Shown piece after piece: positions 12,601-25,056 of a stretch of DNA of 64,000 nucleotides. Source of the DNA: Ciona savignyi. Its lineage: Eukaryota > Chordata > Ascidiacea > Phlebobranchia > Cionidae. The position numbers were made by a program, and so were the translations under genes. A model generated the notes under the pieces. The model worked only from the letters and a program-made list of their open reading frames with translations, was not told where the DNA came from and did no database searches. The DNA lies in contig CH003313.1 in the NCBI GenBank assembly GCA_000149265.1, forward strand, positions 2,058,849 through 2,122,848, in the 5' to 3' direction. Every line of letters starts with the position of its first letter. Position 1 is the first letter of the stretch.

Positions 12601-15455
12601 TCGGAAATCAGCTTCTGTTTGTTATTTTAAACAAAGTTTGCTGGATCGATACCAGCCACTGTCCAGATAGTACTAAGGCAAGGCTCTTTGTTAATATCAC
12701 CAAAACTCATTAGATATATGGCTAAATAGCTTTATAAGTTATTGCGTCATCTTTTAGCGGAAATGTTGTAGGATCGAAAGTGAAGGAACGTTTAATTCAT
12801 ACACAACACACTGTAATAGCCCAAATAACCTGATATTGAGCACAAGGTAATCTGACAATATTTGATGTTAGGATAGGTATAAAATCCATGTTCATCGATG
12901 TAAAAAGAAACACAAGGGGTGTTACCACATGGGCAATCATTCATGGAATAAAAACATTAAAGAACCTTAGAAACTGTGTATCTGCATCTCCAGGTGGCAT
13001 TCCTCGTCTCGACTTGTACAACTTCATTACTTTTGCGTCAAAATCAGGGACAGATTGATTCTTCGTCCCCCGCAGTGATCGCAGACATTCGTCTATCTCC
13101 CCCGAGTTGGTTTCGTAATCACCCATTTCCGATTGGAGCCAGTATGAACTGAGCAGGGCGAGGGTCTCCAGTGGACAAGGGAGACGTGAAGATGTCAGAT
13201 CATCACGGATTTGGAGGCAAAGCTGGTACCTGGAATCGAGGGAATTTATTTTTATTAATTCATATTCAAGAAGATGTTTATCACTGTGGTTGTGATAATG
13301 TTAGGCATTATAAGTCGTGTTTCCAAAACTATGGTCGTCCGTATTAGAGACTTTAAATACTATAAATTTATTTTAATCAATTTCTCCACTTGATTCGAGC
13401 ATTGCCGTTTTGCTACCTACAGATTTCGATGACCCTTTCGGCCATGTACATACCACCGACAGCACGATAAGTTATAACGATTAGTCCGACCGGTTAGTGT
13501 GACACCTTTGAACCGAAAGTTTGCAGTTTCGAAACTGTTCGCAAGCTAGTCGGTTGTGTCCTTGGGCAAGGCAGTTGACAGACATTGCCTGAACCCATCG
13601 GATTAATAGGTTCTACCAAATTGAAGAAACGTGTAAATCATACACAACACACTGTAATAGCTCTGGTAACCTGACGATGGGCGCGAAGATTGCCCGTTGT
13701 TAACCCCCTTTGTTTTCCCATTCACGGGAATAAACACGAATATTCTGTCCTATTTTATATTTTCTTTAATGTGAGTGATTGCACCAACATTACTTGGTTG
13801 GCTACTTCGTGTAAACCAAACAAAACCTTTAATGTGTGTGTCTTAGTATATATAGTTGCCACCTATCTCATATTAAAGATATGTCCGTCCGATTAGCTCG
13901 GTGGGTTAGTGAGTCGCCTTGCAGTCGAAGGTTAACATATTAGAAACTGGTTGCTAGCTGGTCGGAGGTGGTGTCCTTGGGCAAGGTGCTGATATTAGTG
14001 AAATATTGGGTTTTATCAAATTAAAGGAACGTCTAAATCATACACAACATACTGCAATAGGTCCGGTAATCCGAACGCTTATTGCGTTTTCCCAATTACG
14101 GGGATACTAATCCTATCGTATGTTGCCAATCCATCGCCATTTGGAGTGATCGTTACTAAGATGTTAGTAACTCCATCCCATCCAAATAGTTAAAGGTGGG
14201 CGTGGTGAGGTTGTCTAAAAAGATGGGCTTTACAACTAAGCATTTTCACTTACTTTGTAATTTCCTCTCTTAAATATGTCGGGTCGGTAGGGTAGAACTT
14301 GACCACGAAGTGAAAGACAAGTTTCTCTCTGTAGCAAAAGTAATTATGTGGTATGATTTGATAGTCTTTAAATGACAAAATGACATTTTCATTATAATAT
14401 GGGGTAATCTGGTTAAAAAGGGTTAAAATAATGTTTTTCCCTCTATGAGTTATCCGACTTGATTAATCCTTAACACAGATTTTCATAATCTAGGGGAATT
14501 AAACAAGACCAATCATATGGTATGATTGATACAAATATTTGAGAAATTCCTGAGGATAGGGACTAATAAGGACGTGGATATATCAGATTTACAAGCATTC
14601 GTATACGTTGTGTTATGTGCGATACTAAATTTGTAGTGAACCCTTAGCGTTTTTTCCAATTCACAGGAATAAAGCATATATATTCTACACTCGTTTTAGA
14701 AAGTTTTAATTTTTTAATAAACCCAATAAATACTATGGGCTCAAAAAAGTCACCCCATCACACGAAAACACAAGTCTGGAAAATAGTTTTTAACATTTAA
14801 CATCGTTGTAGTTTCGATATCCAACGCTAGTTTTAGGAAAACCAACTGTTTTGTTAAACGAAATAAAATGGGTCTGGAAATGGTTTTTATTAGGTGACAG
14901 CGTTATGTTAACCGTACCACTAGCGAGTTGCCTCTTCTATACCAAGTACAGTGCTGTAAATCTCGCAATTTTGGACATATCCTTAAGCAATTTATCGTCA
15001 AAATTTATGTTGTATCTTTTTGGATATTTGGTAACACAATGAATTCAACCCATTTAGGTGTAAACCCACACAGGTAAAACTGTTGCTGGTTGAAATCCAC
15101 GTGGTTACAAACTATAAGAGTCCACAGGGATATATACCTTTTACATGCCGAAAATCCAAGACAGTTATAAGTAAAATGTTACTATTTAATAAAAATACAA
15201 ATAGTATTACCCTTTTTCGAATTGCTTCTTAATTCCTTTGTCAAGTTTCACCCAGCGAAATTCACTATCCGAAGTTTTCCGAATAATTCCGAAGTAATCA
15301 GTCTCCACCAAGTTTAGGTACTTGCATATTTTAGTGAAGACGTCATTTCCGATCGAATGGTTACTTATGTCCACGTCTATTTCCCCTTCATCGAGTAATA
15401 CGACCCGGCACGATTCCATTATGTTAAATGTTAAAAACGCTGAAGAAAACTTCAA
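6604..15455 (-). CDS. FERM-domain (band 4.1-like) protein with very long low-complexity tail
   Basis: FERM proteins link membrane proteins to the cortical cytoskeleton. Eight phase-matched exons: ~15455-15211, 14328-14254, 13229-12966, 12285-11926, 11385-11280, 10632-7532, 7358-7282, 6708-6604 (stop 6606-6604). F1 lobe: CRVVLLDEGEIDVDI through VETDYFGI and WVKLDKGIKKQ. F1/F2 junction: FHFVVKFYPTDPTYLREEIT, then YQLCLQIRDDL. F2: LLSSYWLQSEMGDYE and SRRGMPPGDADTQFL. F3 (PH-like): LPLYGVHRYHATEGTDIG through MWSIAVDHHMFYR. A basic exon (SSFRFSFRRKRTKTE) follows where FERM-adjacent sequence usually lies. The huge sixth exon (~1,034 residues) is acidic, Ser/Thr-rich and repetitive, ending in a Lys/Arg cluster (GKKRRFKRKKK). 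The extreme C-terminus is LSEEDEAHFA. Total is about 1,430 residues. The first Met used may be at 15455 or the internal MESCRVV about 12 codons on; a further N-terminal exon is possible. I cannot say which band 4.1 subfamily this is; the tail has no recognised domain. Confidence 0.82.
6729..6990 (+). repeat. Two partial SINE copies in tandem
   Basis: A head-plus-middle copy (6729-6905) is followed by a second head (6916-6990), both lacking tails. They are bracketed by duplicated exon-edge sequence of the FERM gene. Confidence 0.75.
9246..9435 (-). repeat. 27-bp coding minisatellite in the FERM gene tail
   Basis: Seven tandem units of 27 bp encode the 9-residue repeat AEENLKPKN, with K/E and L/I variants between units. 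It keeps the frame of the large exon, so copy number can change without frameshift. Confidence 0.9.
10050..10175 (-). repeat. 36-bp coding repeat in the FERM gene tail
   Basis: About three tandem units of a 12-residue repeat around NDITIPADVTEC, followed by weaker DVxE/DITxxDVT echoes up- and downstream. On the plus strand it reads as repeated GTGACATCAGCAGGTATTG blocks. Confidence 0.75.
11598..11823 (+). repeat. SINE copy
   Basis: Head and middle preserved, with an internal repeat of the CTACTAAATTAAAGGAA segment; tail truncated. In a FERM gene intron. Confidence 0.8.
12303..12605 (-). repeat. SINE copy
   Basis: Near full length, inserted about 18 bases from the acceptor of a FERM exon. 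Confidence 0.85.
12775..12945. repeat. Composite SINE fragment
   Basis: A plus-oriented middle piece (12780-12870) abuts a minus-oriented tail piece (12872-12945). Confidence 0.65.
13474..13763 (+). repeat. SINE copy
   Basis: Near full length, in a FERM gene intron. Confidence 0.85.
13886..14125 (+). repeat. SINE copy
   Basis: Head-to-tail, with short internal deletions. Confidence 0.8.
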
Positions 15456-17302
15456 TTGTTATACGTCGGAATTACTATTATGATCATTCTTTCGAACTTT
15501 TAGAATTAGAAACCGCTACGCTTTACACAAACGCCGAATCATTTGCACATGAGTTTTCATATGATAAGAAATAAAGCTATAATGTGTATTTTGCGCTTAA
15601 CAATTCTATACATATGAATACACATGAAGTGTAAGATACTACGCTGGAAAGCTGAACAGTCTAAACAAGACCCTTCAGTAAATCGTTTTCAATCTGAACT
15701 ACATTTCAAATACTCTTACGTCCTGGGTTTTGCAATAAAAGGCTATGTAAACTGTCTTTCATGTTATTGTATCAAATACAGATCCAAAAAATCAAATTCT
15801 TACGCCACTCTCGTATATATTCAGTTGCGTATATATTTTATTGTATCAACTACACAGCACTAAATTAATTTCCAACGCCTCTTTCGTAGTATTTCAATTG
15901 CATATAAATGTTATTGTACCCAATACACATCAACTAAATGTTTTTCTTGTGTCTCTTTCGTGGCAAATAAATTGCATATTTCCCAGCGTAAATCCACCTG
16001 CCTATCTTTGACGCCTTCCCACCACGTTTAAAGCCCCAACAATATTCCTTTTATCAATCGAACCTGATACACCATAACGGCGTGCTTGCGCGCGTCAGCC
16101 AGGCTTCGAATTGTTACATCACAATTACCACTATGGCGAACAAAGCAAGTCCCTTGAATGGTTTGTTTCTCGAAGGTCGAATTCGTCTCCAGTATCTAGA
16201 TCGTATTCTGGAAAGTTATGAGCCCACCGCGTTTTTATTGTTGTGTTATTAAATGTCGGTGATTGTTCGCTAACAAATGACCGGCCTATGTCATAATGGC
16301 GGACAAAGGGACGCAATTTTACTCCACCAATGTATATAGTTGCAACATAAACAACCTATAATTGGTAAGGTCGTCTTTTCAAGTTTCGTTTTCCTCTAAA
16401 AGAAACGATACAAATCCACTTTTTATAAGATGAAATTAAAATTTTGACATACATATTTCATGTTGCTAAACTCACTGAAACAAGGGAATTTTCTCGAATT
16501 TAGTTATTTTGAAAACGCCCAGTTACTGGATAGGATAAACTTGTTTATCCTCGTAAATGGAAAAATAAAGGAGGTTAACACACGGCAGTCGTCAGATCAC
16601 CTCTCACCCATGCACCGTTGAGTTACCGGAGCTATTAAAGTATGTTGTGTATGATGTACAAGTTCCTGCAATTTGGTAGAGCCAATTATTTCACCTGGTT
16701 CCGGCAAAGTCCGATAAAGACCTTGTCCAAGGACGCAATCAACTAGCTAGCGACCAGTTTCGTATTTGCGACCGTTCGGCTGTAAGGTGAGGCACTAACG
16801 CGCCAAGCTACACAGCCGGACAGTTGAACCCGCCTGCACGAGTTATCTGAAATAAGGCCAGGAACGGAGTGAGTTAATGGTACAGTAAATGCAAGCGGCG
16901 TAATGGATAGGTCTTTGGCTCGATCTTTACCATGGTGAACGTTGTCGCGTAAATTCATTTCGGCTGAGTCTGGTATTAAAATGAAGTTAACTTATAATAA
17001 TAAGGAAAGGTCAATAAGATAAGTAATGTTAGATCAAACCAATAATGTCAAGAAGCAAAAAACACATTCCATTGTGCAATACCTCCGACAGTGACCTAAT
17101 TCTGAATAATGCGTCATATGCCTGATGGCAACTGATTGACACCTTACTATAAGCGCACAGACAGTCGTAAAAAACTCGCGCATAATAACTTACTTCCGCT
17201 ATATGGAGCCAAAGAGATATTAAAAATGTGCCACACTGTCGAGTGAATAAAGTTATGAAGACGTCAAATGGATAACTCCGTATCAACCACACGTTGGTGC
17301 AA
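15456..17302. other. Intergenic region upstream of the FERM and bHLH genes
   Basis: Contains one SINE and two minus-strand open stretches (16131-16316, beginning MRPFVRHYDIGRSFV, and 16743-16958) that could be exons but have no recognisable domain. The two genes diverge from here, so promoters for both are expected. Confidence 0.5.
16533..16830 (-). repeat. SINE copy
   Basis: Near full length, upstream of the FERM gene. Confidence 0.85.
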
Positions 17303-18681
17303 ATGTTTCCACACGACAAGCAATCTATGACAAGGAAGAAACGAAAAGGTGCAGTGGGAAATGCTGCCAGGGAAAGGTAATTAAAATATTTGTTGACGCC
17401 ATATTGATTTTGCACTTACAGAAATTGAAACATCTTTATTAATGTTAGCCTAATGTATGTACAACTAGTATTGAATTGCGGACATTTGATAATTGGTAGT
17501 TCCTGCACACGATTAGGATTTTTCTAAAGCAGGCATGGGCAACATACGGCCCGCGGCCGCAGACTGTATCTAAACATACCCCATAAGTAAGATATTAAAT
17601 ACTATTTGTGTAATATCCCGCCCATTAAGGACTTCATTTTTTCCACATCAAGCCCGCCAAATAGAGAAGTTCCCACCCCTGTTTTAGAGAGGTTGATTGA
17701 ATTATGTTTACTGGACTGCCAATATTAAATCCCGGCGCATATTTGTATTATTATTTAAATTATTTGCACAATTTCCAAATACAATATTAAAGAAAGATAA
17801 AAAAGCGACAACAATTATTAGTTATACGATAAAATAATCTATCCCTGTGATTGCGCTCTGATCACACGAGCAATTAGCATAATACCATCTACTGGTAATA
17901 TCCGTCAGCCGATGGACATAACAGATTAATAGCGAGCATATGTTTTATAATCGAGGCAAAATACCTCTAAGTGCTTTGCTTAAGGTCACAGTCGCGATGT
18001 AAGTGGTTATGGTAAATATCGAACAAAGCACCTATCGTTTCGTCATCTTTGTCCTTATTCCCTCAGCCGCGTTGTTGGAAAATATCAATATGCGTGTTTA
18101 CGATAAACCCACTCGTTTTCCCAATAGTTTCGAACCGATGATGGGTTCGTTAAACAGACCGTTTTCGTGTTGGGATCGGTATGTGTATTGGTCGCATTAA
18201 CCATTCGACCACACAGCCGTACACTCGATTTCACAGGGATCGAATAAGAACGATGAGATTAGCTTACAACGACCTACAGCGAGCACTACCTTACGTTCCA
18301 CCAGATACCAAGTTATCGAAACTTGAGATCCTGATCCTTGCTTCGCGATATATCAGGCAGCTATCCAAACAGCTTTCGGGGAACGTAACGTTTGCAGCAG
18401 GTAATTCATGTTTCCTCAAATCAGTGGTTCCAGAAGTAATTTAAACTAAAAAAACTTGTTGCGACAGTTCTCCTTGATTTTAAGCATGTGGTTTATAGAA
18501 TTTTCGTCTGTAATTTTTCTGAGTTTTCCTGTCCTCCGGGAATAATTGTATCCGTAGATAATTAAACCCTGGTTCGGTAAATGAAGATGGTTCTGGTTTA
18601 ATTTCAGCTTCGGTAAAAAAAGTATTCAACTTTTGTACGCCTTCACGCAGCACTACTTTGATTGCCGTTTTGGGCTTCTAA
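17303..18681 (+). CDS. bHLH transcription factor, TCF23/TCF24/musculin-like
   Basis: Predicted nuclear DNA-binding factor of the class II bHLH type. Exon 1 (17303-17376) begins MFPHDKQSM; an in-frame stop lies just upstream. It carries a basic stretch (TRKKRKGAVGNAARER) and ends at a GTAATT donor inside an Arg codon. Exon 2 (18237-18400) resumes that Arg codon: DRIRTMRLAYNDLQRALPYV, then PPDTKLSKLEILILASRYIR (loop and helix 2). NAARER is the invariant basic motif of this superfamily, and LPxVPPDTKLSKL is typical of musculin/TCF21/TCF23/TCF24. A third exon, 18608-18681 (acceptor TTTCAG, start SVKKVFNFCTPSRS, stop at 18679), fits the phase and vaguely resembles the short basic tail of TCF23/24. 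The total would be only ~103 residues. The bHLH assignment is firm, the third exon and exact orthology less so. Confidence 0.8.
17530..17681. mobile_element. Short hAT-like MITE in the bHLH intron
   Basis: CAGGCATGGGCAACATACGG...CCCACCCCTG ends with imperfect 8-bp flanks TTCTAAAG / TTTTAGAG. The CAGGxxTGGGCAAC...GGCCCGC pattern is typical of vertebrate and invertebrate hAT ends. Confidence 0.65.
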
Positions 18682-21442
18682 CGTTTCAGTTAAGTTTTTG
18701 TCGTAATCATGAATCAAATTAGAATTTTAAAGAATAGCCTTAAGAATGTCTAATTAATATACGTCATGGTGTATATGGTAATGTGGGTATTTTTCTATAT
18801 GTTTGAGGGCAAGTTTTGTGCCAGTTTTTGTAAAAATACTTTAAACATGGCTGTTTGTAAAATATATCACGTTTTTATATATAGATCACATCTGTGGATT
18901 GATTGGTCGGAAAGCGGGCGATGACAAGAACCGGAAAAACAGCCATAGAAATCTTAGAAAACCACGAAAGGTAATTTTGAAACGAATCAAATATTTTGCT
19001 ACTGCCGGAAAGCAGGCACCTGGGCAAACAAACCCAACATAGATGTCGCATAAATGCGCACTCAACCATAACGATGTTTGGAATTGGAATAACCGCTGTC
19101 ATTACGCTTTATGCTAAGAATGTCGTCACTGTTAGAGAGATATTCCAAGTAGCATTAATGTTTTTATTTATATTGGTGAAAAGCTTGAAAATTACGGCAT
19201 TAAGGGGCAATCATCCGTGACGCAATACGTCATCACCCACGGCATAATATTGAAGACGTCGAAAAGTGGAAATTTAGGGCATTTGTCGGTGACATCATTA
19301 CTTGAGCGGTTCAATCATACCTATTGAAATATTAAAGTAATATGGCCTCGAGAGGTTAAAGCAGTGTAAATTTATAGCCTACGCGACATCTTCAAAAGCC
19401 ACGAATAAGTATTATTTTTAAACACAACACAAATAAACATAAACATTGTAAACTTGACAGTCGGTTAACCTAAAATCGGTGCGACCCAGCTGTCCGACCA
19501 AATAGCTTCGGGGGTTAGTGCATTGCTTTGCAGCCGAAGGGTTGCAGATTCGAAACTGGTCGCTAGCTAAACTATCGTGTCATAGGGCAAGGCACATAAT
19601 GGTCATTGCCTGAACCCAGAGGAATGATGGATTCTATCAAAATTGGAGGAACGTCTGAATATTACACAACGCACTGCAATATCTCTGGTAACCCAAACCT
19701 GGGTAAGGTTATTTGACGATTGGGCCTACCCATATGTTAACGTCCCTTGTGTTTCCCGTTCATGGGGATAAACACGAATACCATATCCAGTTATGTGACC
19801 ATATGTTAATTTAATGAGGCTAGGATACTCGTACACTCTATATTTTCTCCGGAATATGTAAGATGGTATCTTGTGTGATCGTGTTCACATATTAATAGAT
19901 GAGGAACCTATACGCGTCATGTGATAAAATTTGAGTGTTGCTCTGATTAAGTGTGTCGAGGTCTTCAGCAAGCATTTGTAGTACTAAATTTTAAAAAGCT
20001 TAATACAAACTTATCTATTTTTGCTCCTTCCTGACATTAAAACAGGAAAGATAAAACGGCAAAACTACATATATGGGAAATTTGCACCCAGAATGTTTCA
20101 TAACCGATGTTAACAATTTCAGAACTGGCCAATCAAAGAAGCGATGCGTTCCGATGATAGATTACGTCATCAGCACTCAAATATGCAGCCGCAGACATTT
20201 TAAAGACGCAGTGAATCTAGCATAATAACTGTACACCGATACAGCACCAATGAAGTGCTTCAACGTAGAAACATTCAAGTGTCCAACGCAGAAGCATGGA
20301 TATGCACAAAACAGACTAAGTTGTGTAACGCACACTGCGTCCGCGTGCACGCTAACTACAGAGGAAGCCGAATTTACTTCACTTCTGAAGCGTAAAGCTT
20401 TACTCCACAAAATGTATTTTTAAAAATCGCAAAATACTGTAACGCTCATGCGATCAAGCTTCCTACTATTATTATTGTTGTCGTTATTTGGAAAAAACTA
20501 AAAGGAGGGAAATGTGAAGTAGAAAAACTACTCACAAAAATGAAGATTATGGCTTTGGATTAGTAAAATGGGCTGAGGTTAATCGTGCCGTTTATTTCCG
20601 AGATTGAAATTAGTGTTTAAGACAGGGTTATATTAGCTTTCATAGTTTTCCTTCTTCCCTCCCTTTAGGGTCGTCTGTGTATTGTAATGTCGTTCCATGT
20701 ATACGAGTTATCGGAGCAACTGAAATATGTTGCATCAGTATGAACGGTTTTGTGGCCGATACGCATATATCGATTTGTATTAAAACGGCCTTGTAGTGAC
20801 TAGCACATCGTGGTTTTGAAACTTTGCCCGGTTACAAAAACGCAGCATTCAAAAAAATAGTTTTTTTTGTTTCGCTAAATAATTAACAAAGGGTTCAGGG
20901 AAAACACAAGCGACTCGCTTTCGATTCTGCAGCTTCCCACTAGCGACAAGCTGCGCTATACCTACCCCACTAGGTCTTAATGGCCTTTATTATTTTTGTG
21001 TTTCGTGCTTACAATTTGTTTCGAAAGCAAAACTCTGAATAATTAGTTTGGTGGATTACTGCATGGCTTTTCAACCAGAAGATAAACAACCAAACACATA
21101 CGTTTTATGTTTTATTTTATTTTCGACGAACTTGAGCAAAAGATCTGGAAAAAGAAAAGGTGTCAATAAACAAACTAGTGGGCAACATTTATTCCACCAC
21201 TTAATACGGGTACTTACGTGCTTGTTAAAAAGAGTATAGTATATGCAGACATATGGCTTATAAGAGCTACTCCAGTGTGTTGTTCTTATCAACTAACTGT
21301 GTTAAATCAATCTATATTCAGTGACTTGGCCAATGATAAACTACTAACCATCTTTGCATAGAAGACAAACGCGTTCAAAATATTATTAATCACAACCACA
21401 AAATGATATACCAGACATAGAGATCAAATGACCTACCTATGC
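18682..21442. other. Intergenic region between the bHLH gene and RPS21
   Basis: One SINE (19494-19790) and a GAGGGAAATGTGAAGTAGAA...GTTAATCGTG tract of the MITE-interior type at 20505-20680. No supported gene. Confidence 0.6.
19494..19790 (+). repeat. SINE copy
   Basis: Near full length, intergenic. Confidence 0.85.
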
Positions 21443-22769
21443 TTAGATGCCCAATAATCCGTCCTTTTTGGCCAGTCTGTTAAGACAGTCATCAGATTCT
21501 CCCTGAAAAATATATTTGAATCTCGTGAAATTTGGGAGTCTGAACTGGGAGTGGAGAAGAGAAAACCAAAGGGGTTAGCAGGTAATCGTCCGATCACGTC
21601 ACGCCCATTGTCTGGTTACCGGAGCTATTTCAGTGTGCTGTGTGTGATTCACGTGTTCCTTCAATTTAGTAGAACCCATTAATCTGCTAGGTTCAGGCAA
21701 TGCACGTTGTGCCTAGGACACAACAGACTAGCTAGAAAACAGTTTTGATCCTACAACCCTTCGGTTGAAAGGTGTGGAACTAAACTGCCAGACTAATCTG
21801 TCTGACTGTGCAATGGTGTTTTCTATTTGTTATAATATAACCATAGTATTGACGAGCAGAAAGGTAAGGTTTACATTAAAGGTTTCTGTTGCAGGCATAA
21901 CAAATGAATGTGATATATTGGGACATAAGCTGCAAAGCTTTATTCACAAATACGAATGACTACTATAATAAGTTGTGATATATATTGCCACAGGGTGGAA
22001 ATAAGAGGTTATTTTACCAAATATAAACACAAATAATTCTGTGGTAGCTGCTCCTTTTTTAGTGCGTTTTTAGTCTATTAGGATTATGCAAATTTTTAAA
22101 CTTCCAGGGTATCATTCAATACTATAAATTGGGTTAGCTGCCATTTTATTATGCAACTTCTAAGGAAATAACTACTTAGAAACTAAATGCGTACTCATGA
22201 TCATTCAATTTTATAAAAATCCGGCGAAATTATTTAAGTTTAGTTTAGGACACTATATTATTCACAGCAAAATATTGTTGGATATTAGGTTAGGTTTTTA
22301 AAGACTCCTTACCAGTACTTTCAAGAAAAATGTGATGAACGGTTTCTTTTAGTTAACAGTAATAAAGATTATAATTAAAACTTACACATATTTCTTAAAC
22401 ATACATGCAATTCTATATTTCTTTATTAAATTATTTAAAAAACTATTTTTGCTTGCTTTATTAGTCTATTTCATAGTAGTTCAAAATTCTAGATTTAAAA
22501 TGGCTGATTCTAAAAAAATTTTAGAAACCAAACTGATCCGGATAAGAACCCCAAACATTACATTAATTACAATAAACATCACTCACCATTCTCCTGATAT
22601 CACCACAGATGGTGTATGCTTTGGAGGTGGTCATTGCTCGCCCAGTGTCATCAACATCAATGAATGAGAGTTGCACGGATGCGTGATCCTTCGCTCCGAC
22701 AATCCTTCCACTGGCTGAGCATTTCCGTGGGATGTAAAGGTCGACGATTTCTCCGGCGTCGTTCTGCAT
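21443..22769 (-). CDS. RPS21: 40S ribosomal protein S21
   Basis: Small-subunit ribosomal protein eS21. Coding exon 22769-22587 gives [20 protein letters not shown], then [14 protein letters not shown] and [11 protein letters not shown], matching the family almost residue for residue. The donor is GTGAGT. The last exon, 21502-21443, gives [19 protein letters not shown] and a stop; the human protein has [21 protein letters not shown] at this place (from memory). Length is 80 residues against 83 in human, with a slightly shortened C-terminus. The intron between the coding exons carries a SINE remnant. A non-coding first exon lies upstream near 24.6 kb. Expression is expected to be strong and TOP-regulated like other ribosomal protein genes. 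Confidence 0.95.
21542..21812 (-). repeat. SINE copy
   Basis: In RPS21 intron 2, about 40 bases upstream of the last exon. Confidence 0.82.
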
Positions 22770-23604
22770 GGCGCGCAACGTTGGGTCCAAGATTTGCAAA
22801 GCTACGAGGGAAGACCTAAAGTGGAATGAGGGTGATTAATTAATGGCAAAATTTATTTAAGAGCTTGAGTGCAAATATTAAGTATTCAGGACTTACACAT
22901 AAATCTGAGGAATTATGGAGACTGGACAGGGTGCAAGGAAAGTTTTTTTTAATTTTGGGATTTTTATGTTTTAATAACGAAATAGCCATCCGGCTCATGT
23001 TTGTGACAAAAAAACTTTTGTCCCGCTACCCGCTATTGACGGGTCCCGCGGATTATTGATCATTTTTTACAGTACTGGAAAGGTGCAGAATACAAATGAT
23101 AATTCTATTTTATTTTTAACTGGGCTTTTACTAATTTTTTTTCACTTCCAAAGTTTTGTTACATAAATACAGGAAACAATTAATTAGTTTGTAGCAATTT
23201 TGTGATTTTTAACTGTATATAACTTCTGTTTCACACAATTTTGAGCGTCCTGTAAAAAGGCCTTGAACAAAATTCTCACTAGCCATTATTCTTCCTGTCA
23301 TGTGATGTGTGAGTGTTTCGTGGTGTATAATATGGAACGTTTAAAAAGCTTGGCTTAACAGAATGCACAGACCGAGCACAGAATAAAAGGTTTTAATCCG
23401 AACGTGCGGCACAGAATAAAAGGTTAACGCTGCCATGTCCTAGAATTGCCAGAATTAGTTTAACTATGTGTGCGATTGTATCTGCATTTTATCAAGAATA
23501 AAAGAACCTTTTGTGTCCAAGTTTGGATTGCGAGAGTCATAAATGAGTACAGTTAGCGTCAAGAAGAACCAACATATTTACACAAAATCTTACATATTTA
23601 CAAC

Positions 23605-24319
23605 TAGGGATGCACAAACTAGAATATCGAATCTTCCGGATTCGAATCCTACGGGATTCGAATCCAAATATTACGTTTATTTCGAATATTTGGATTCGAA
23701 ATAATATACATTGCACATTAAGAAACTATAATTGCATGAAGTTCCTTTTTATTTCCATTGCACACGTTGCAGCAGCGTTGATTATAATGGATATTATAAG
23801 CATGGGCACCGGCTTCCGCTGCGCAATAATTATCACATAAATCGTCTAACCGCAGCGCCGCTTTTCCAGCAGTGTCTATTGCTTTGATCGGCGGTTTGAC
23901 CTAGGGTTACGTTGACCTAAATTCAATACAGGACCACTGACGCACTCCCGTTTTTCCCCATGTTCTTCCCATTACTAAGTATTAGCTAGAGAGAACAGTA
24001 GGCTAACATCGGTTAACGGTTAACGGTTTTTTTCTTTGATCAGTTAACCGTTATAGAAATCTGGATTCTTGCACAGCTCTCGCAGACACATAAATATTTG
24101 GTATATTCTTTCCGTATTGTTAACATTTTACTGAAGTCGCCGCCTATGATTATAAGTATGTAATCACACTGGCCAAAGAGGTAGTCAGCGGAAGCTAAAA
24201 TTTTTGACGATCTTGCCACTTTAACTCGAGTTTGCTTTTTAATATAGAATAGGATTCGATATTCTGGATTCGAAATAACTATTCTAGAATACCAAGATAT
24301 TCTAGTTTGTGCATCCCTA
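23605..24319. mobile_element. Non-autonomous hAT element in RPS21 intron 1
   Basis: Terminal inverted repeats begin TAGGGATGCACAAACTAGAA and mirror it at the other end, with a perfect 8-bp target duplication TTTACAAC on both sides (23597-23604 and 24320-24327). The 8-bp duplication and TAGGGATGCAC-type ends are characteristic of hAT transposons. The 715-bp interior has no sizeable ORF, so it is a MITE. Confidence 0.88.
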
Positions 24320-24618
24320 TTTACAACAAAGAAAAAAATCCCATGTAGTTTCTTAAGTCAAACAAAAAATGAGTTGCCTTACCGTCCCAATGGTGTTGTG
24401 GTGTACAAAGGATTAATTGTCAAAATGTTAACATAACGTGTAGTTACATAGCCGATAGCCTATCGCATTCATATCGATGTACGCGACCTTTTTGTGCAGT
24501 TTACTTGCAATAATAACAATCACGGATGAACATGATGGTTTTGGTTCATTTTGTAGACGCTAAAATATCGAATTAAGAAAGAAATATAAGAAACTTAAAT
24601 GAAAAGAACACAACTTAC

Positions 24619-24642
24619 CTACGAGATGCGTGGTGGAAAAAG
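24619..24642 (-). promoter_or_regulatory. RPS21: RPS21 non-coding first exon and 5'TOP-like start
   Basis: On the minus strand a CTTTTTCC pyrimidine tract (C at about 24642) is followed by a short ATG-free stretch and an excellent donor (GTAG|GTAAGTTG, intron starts 24618). Ribosomal protein mRNAs start with a C followed by pyrimidines (the TOP motif). The start site is inferred from this motif. The acceptor of exon 2 lies at about 22800 or 22813. Confidence 0.6.
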
Positions 24643-25056
24643 ACCGACACTGGAGCGCGCTAGACTAGCGATCATGCTTTACAAAATCCCATGACATGAA
24701 TACTAAATTATTATTTCCAATTATTATAAACAATAATAACATATTGATAATAAGTGACGTGTAGAGTAACATTTAAACAGAGTTTAAACAATTCTGAATT
24801 CATGTATTTAAATGAGCGGTAAAAATATTGACACCGTTTTGCAATGATCGGTAGTAACTATTATTACTACTTCTGTAGTAGCTATTATTAAAATAAAGTT
24901 GCTAATATATAACAATTAGACACAATCTTAATAGAAATATTGCCTTTGCTTTTTATTCCAATAAGGAAAAGAAATTTTTATAATAATATTAAAGGCCAAT
25001 TTGTTTTTTAGTGACGCTCGATATATTATAAGTCAGCTGACAGCGATGACAGATGA

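Noticed and set aside
17029-17415. 128-codon minus-strand ORF
   Set aside because: Overlaps exon 1 of the bHLH gene in antisense, Cys/Phe/Leu-rich, no domain, no splice support.
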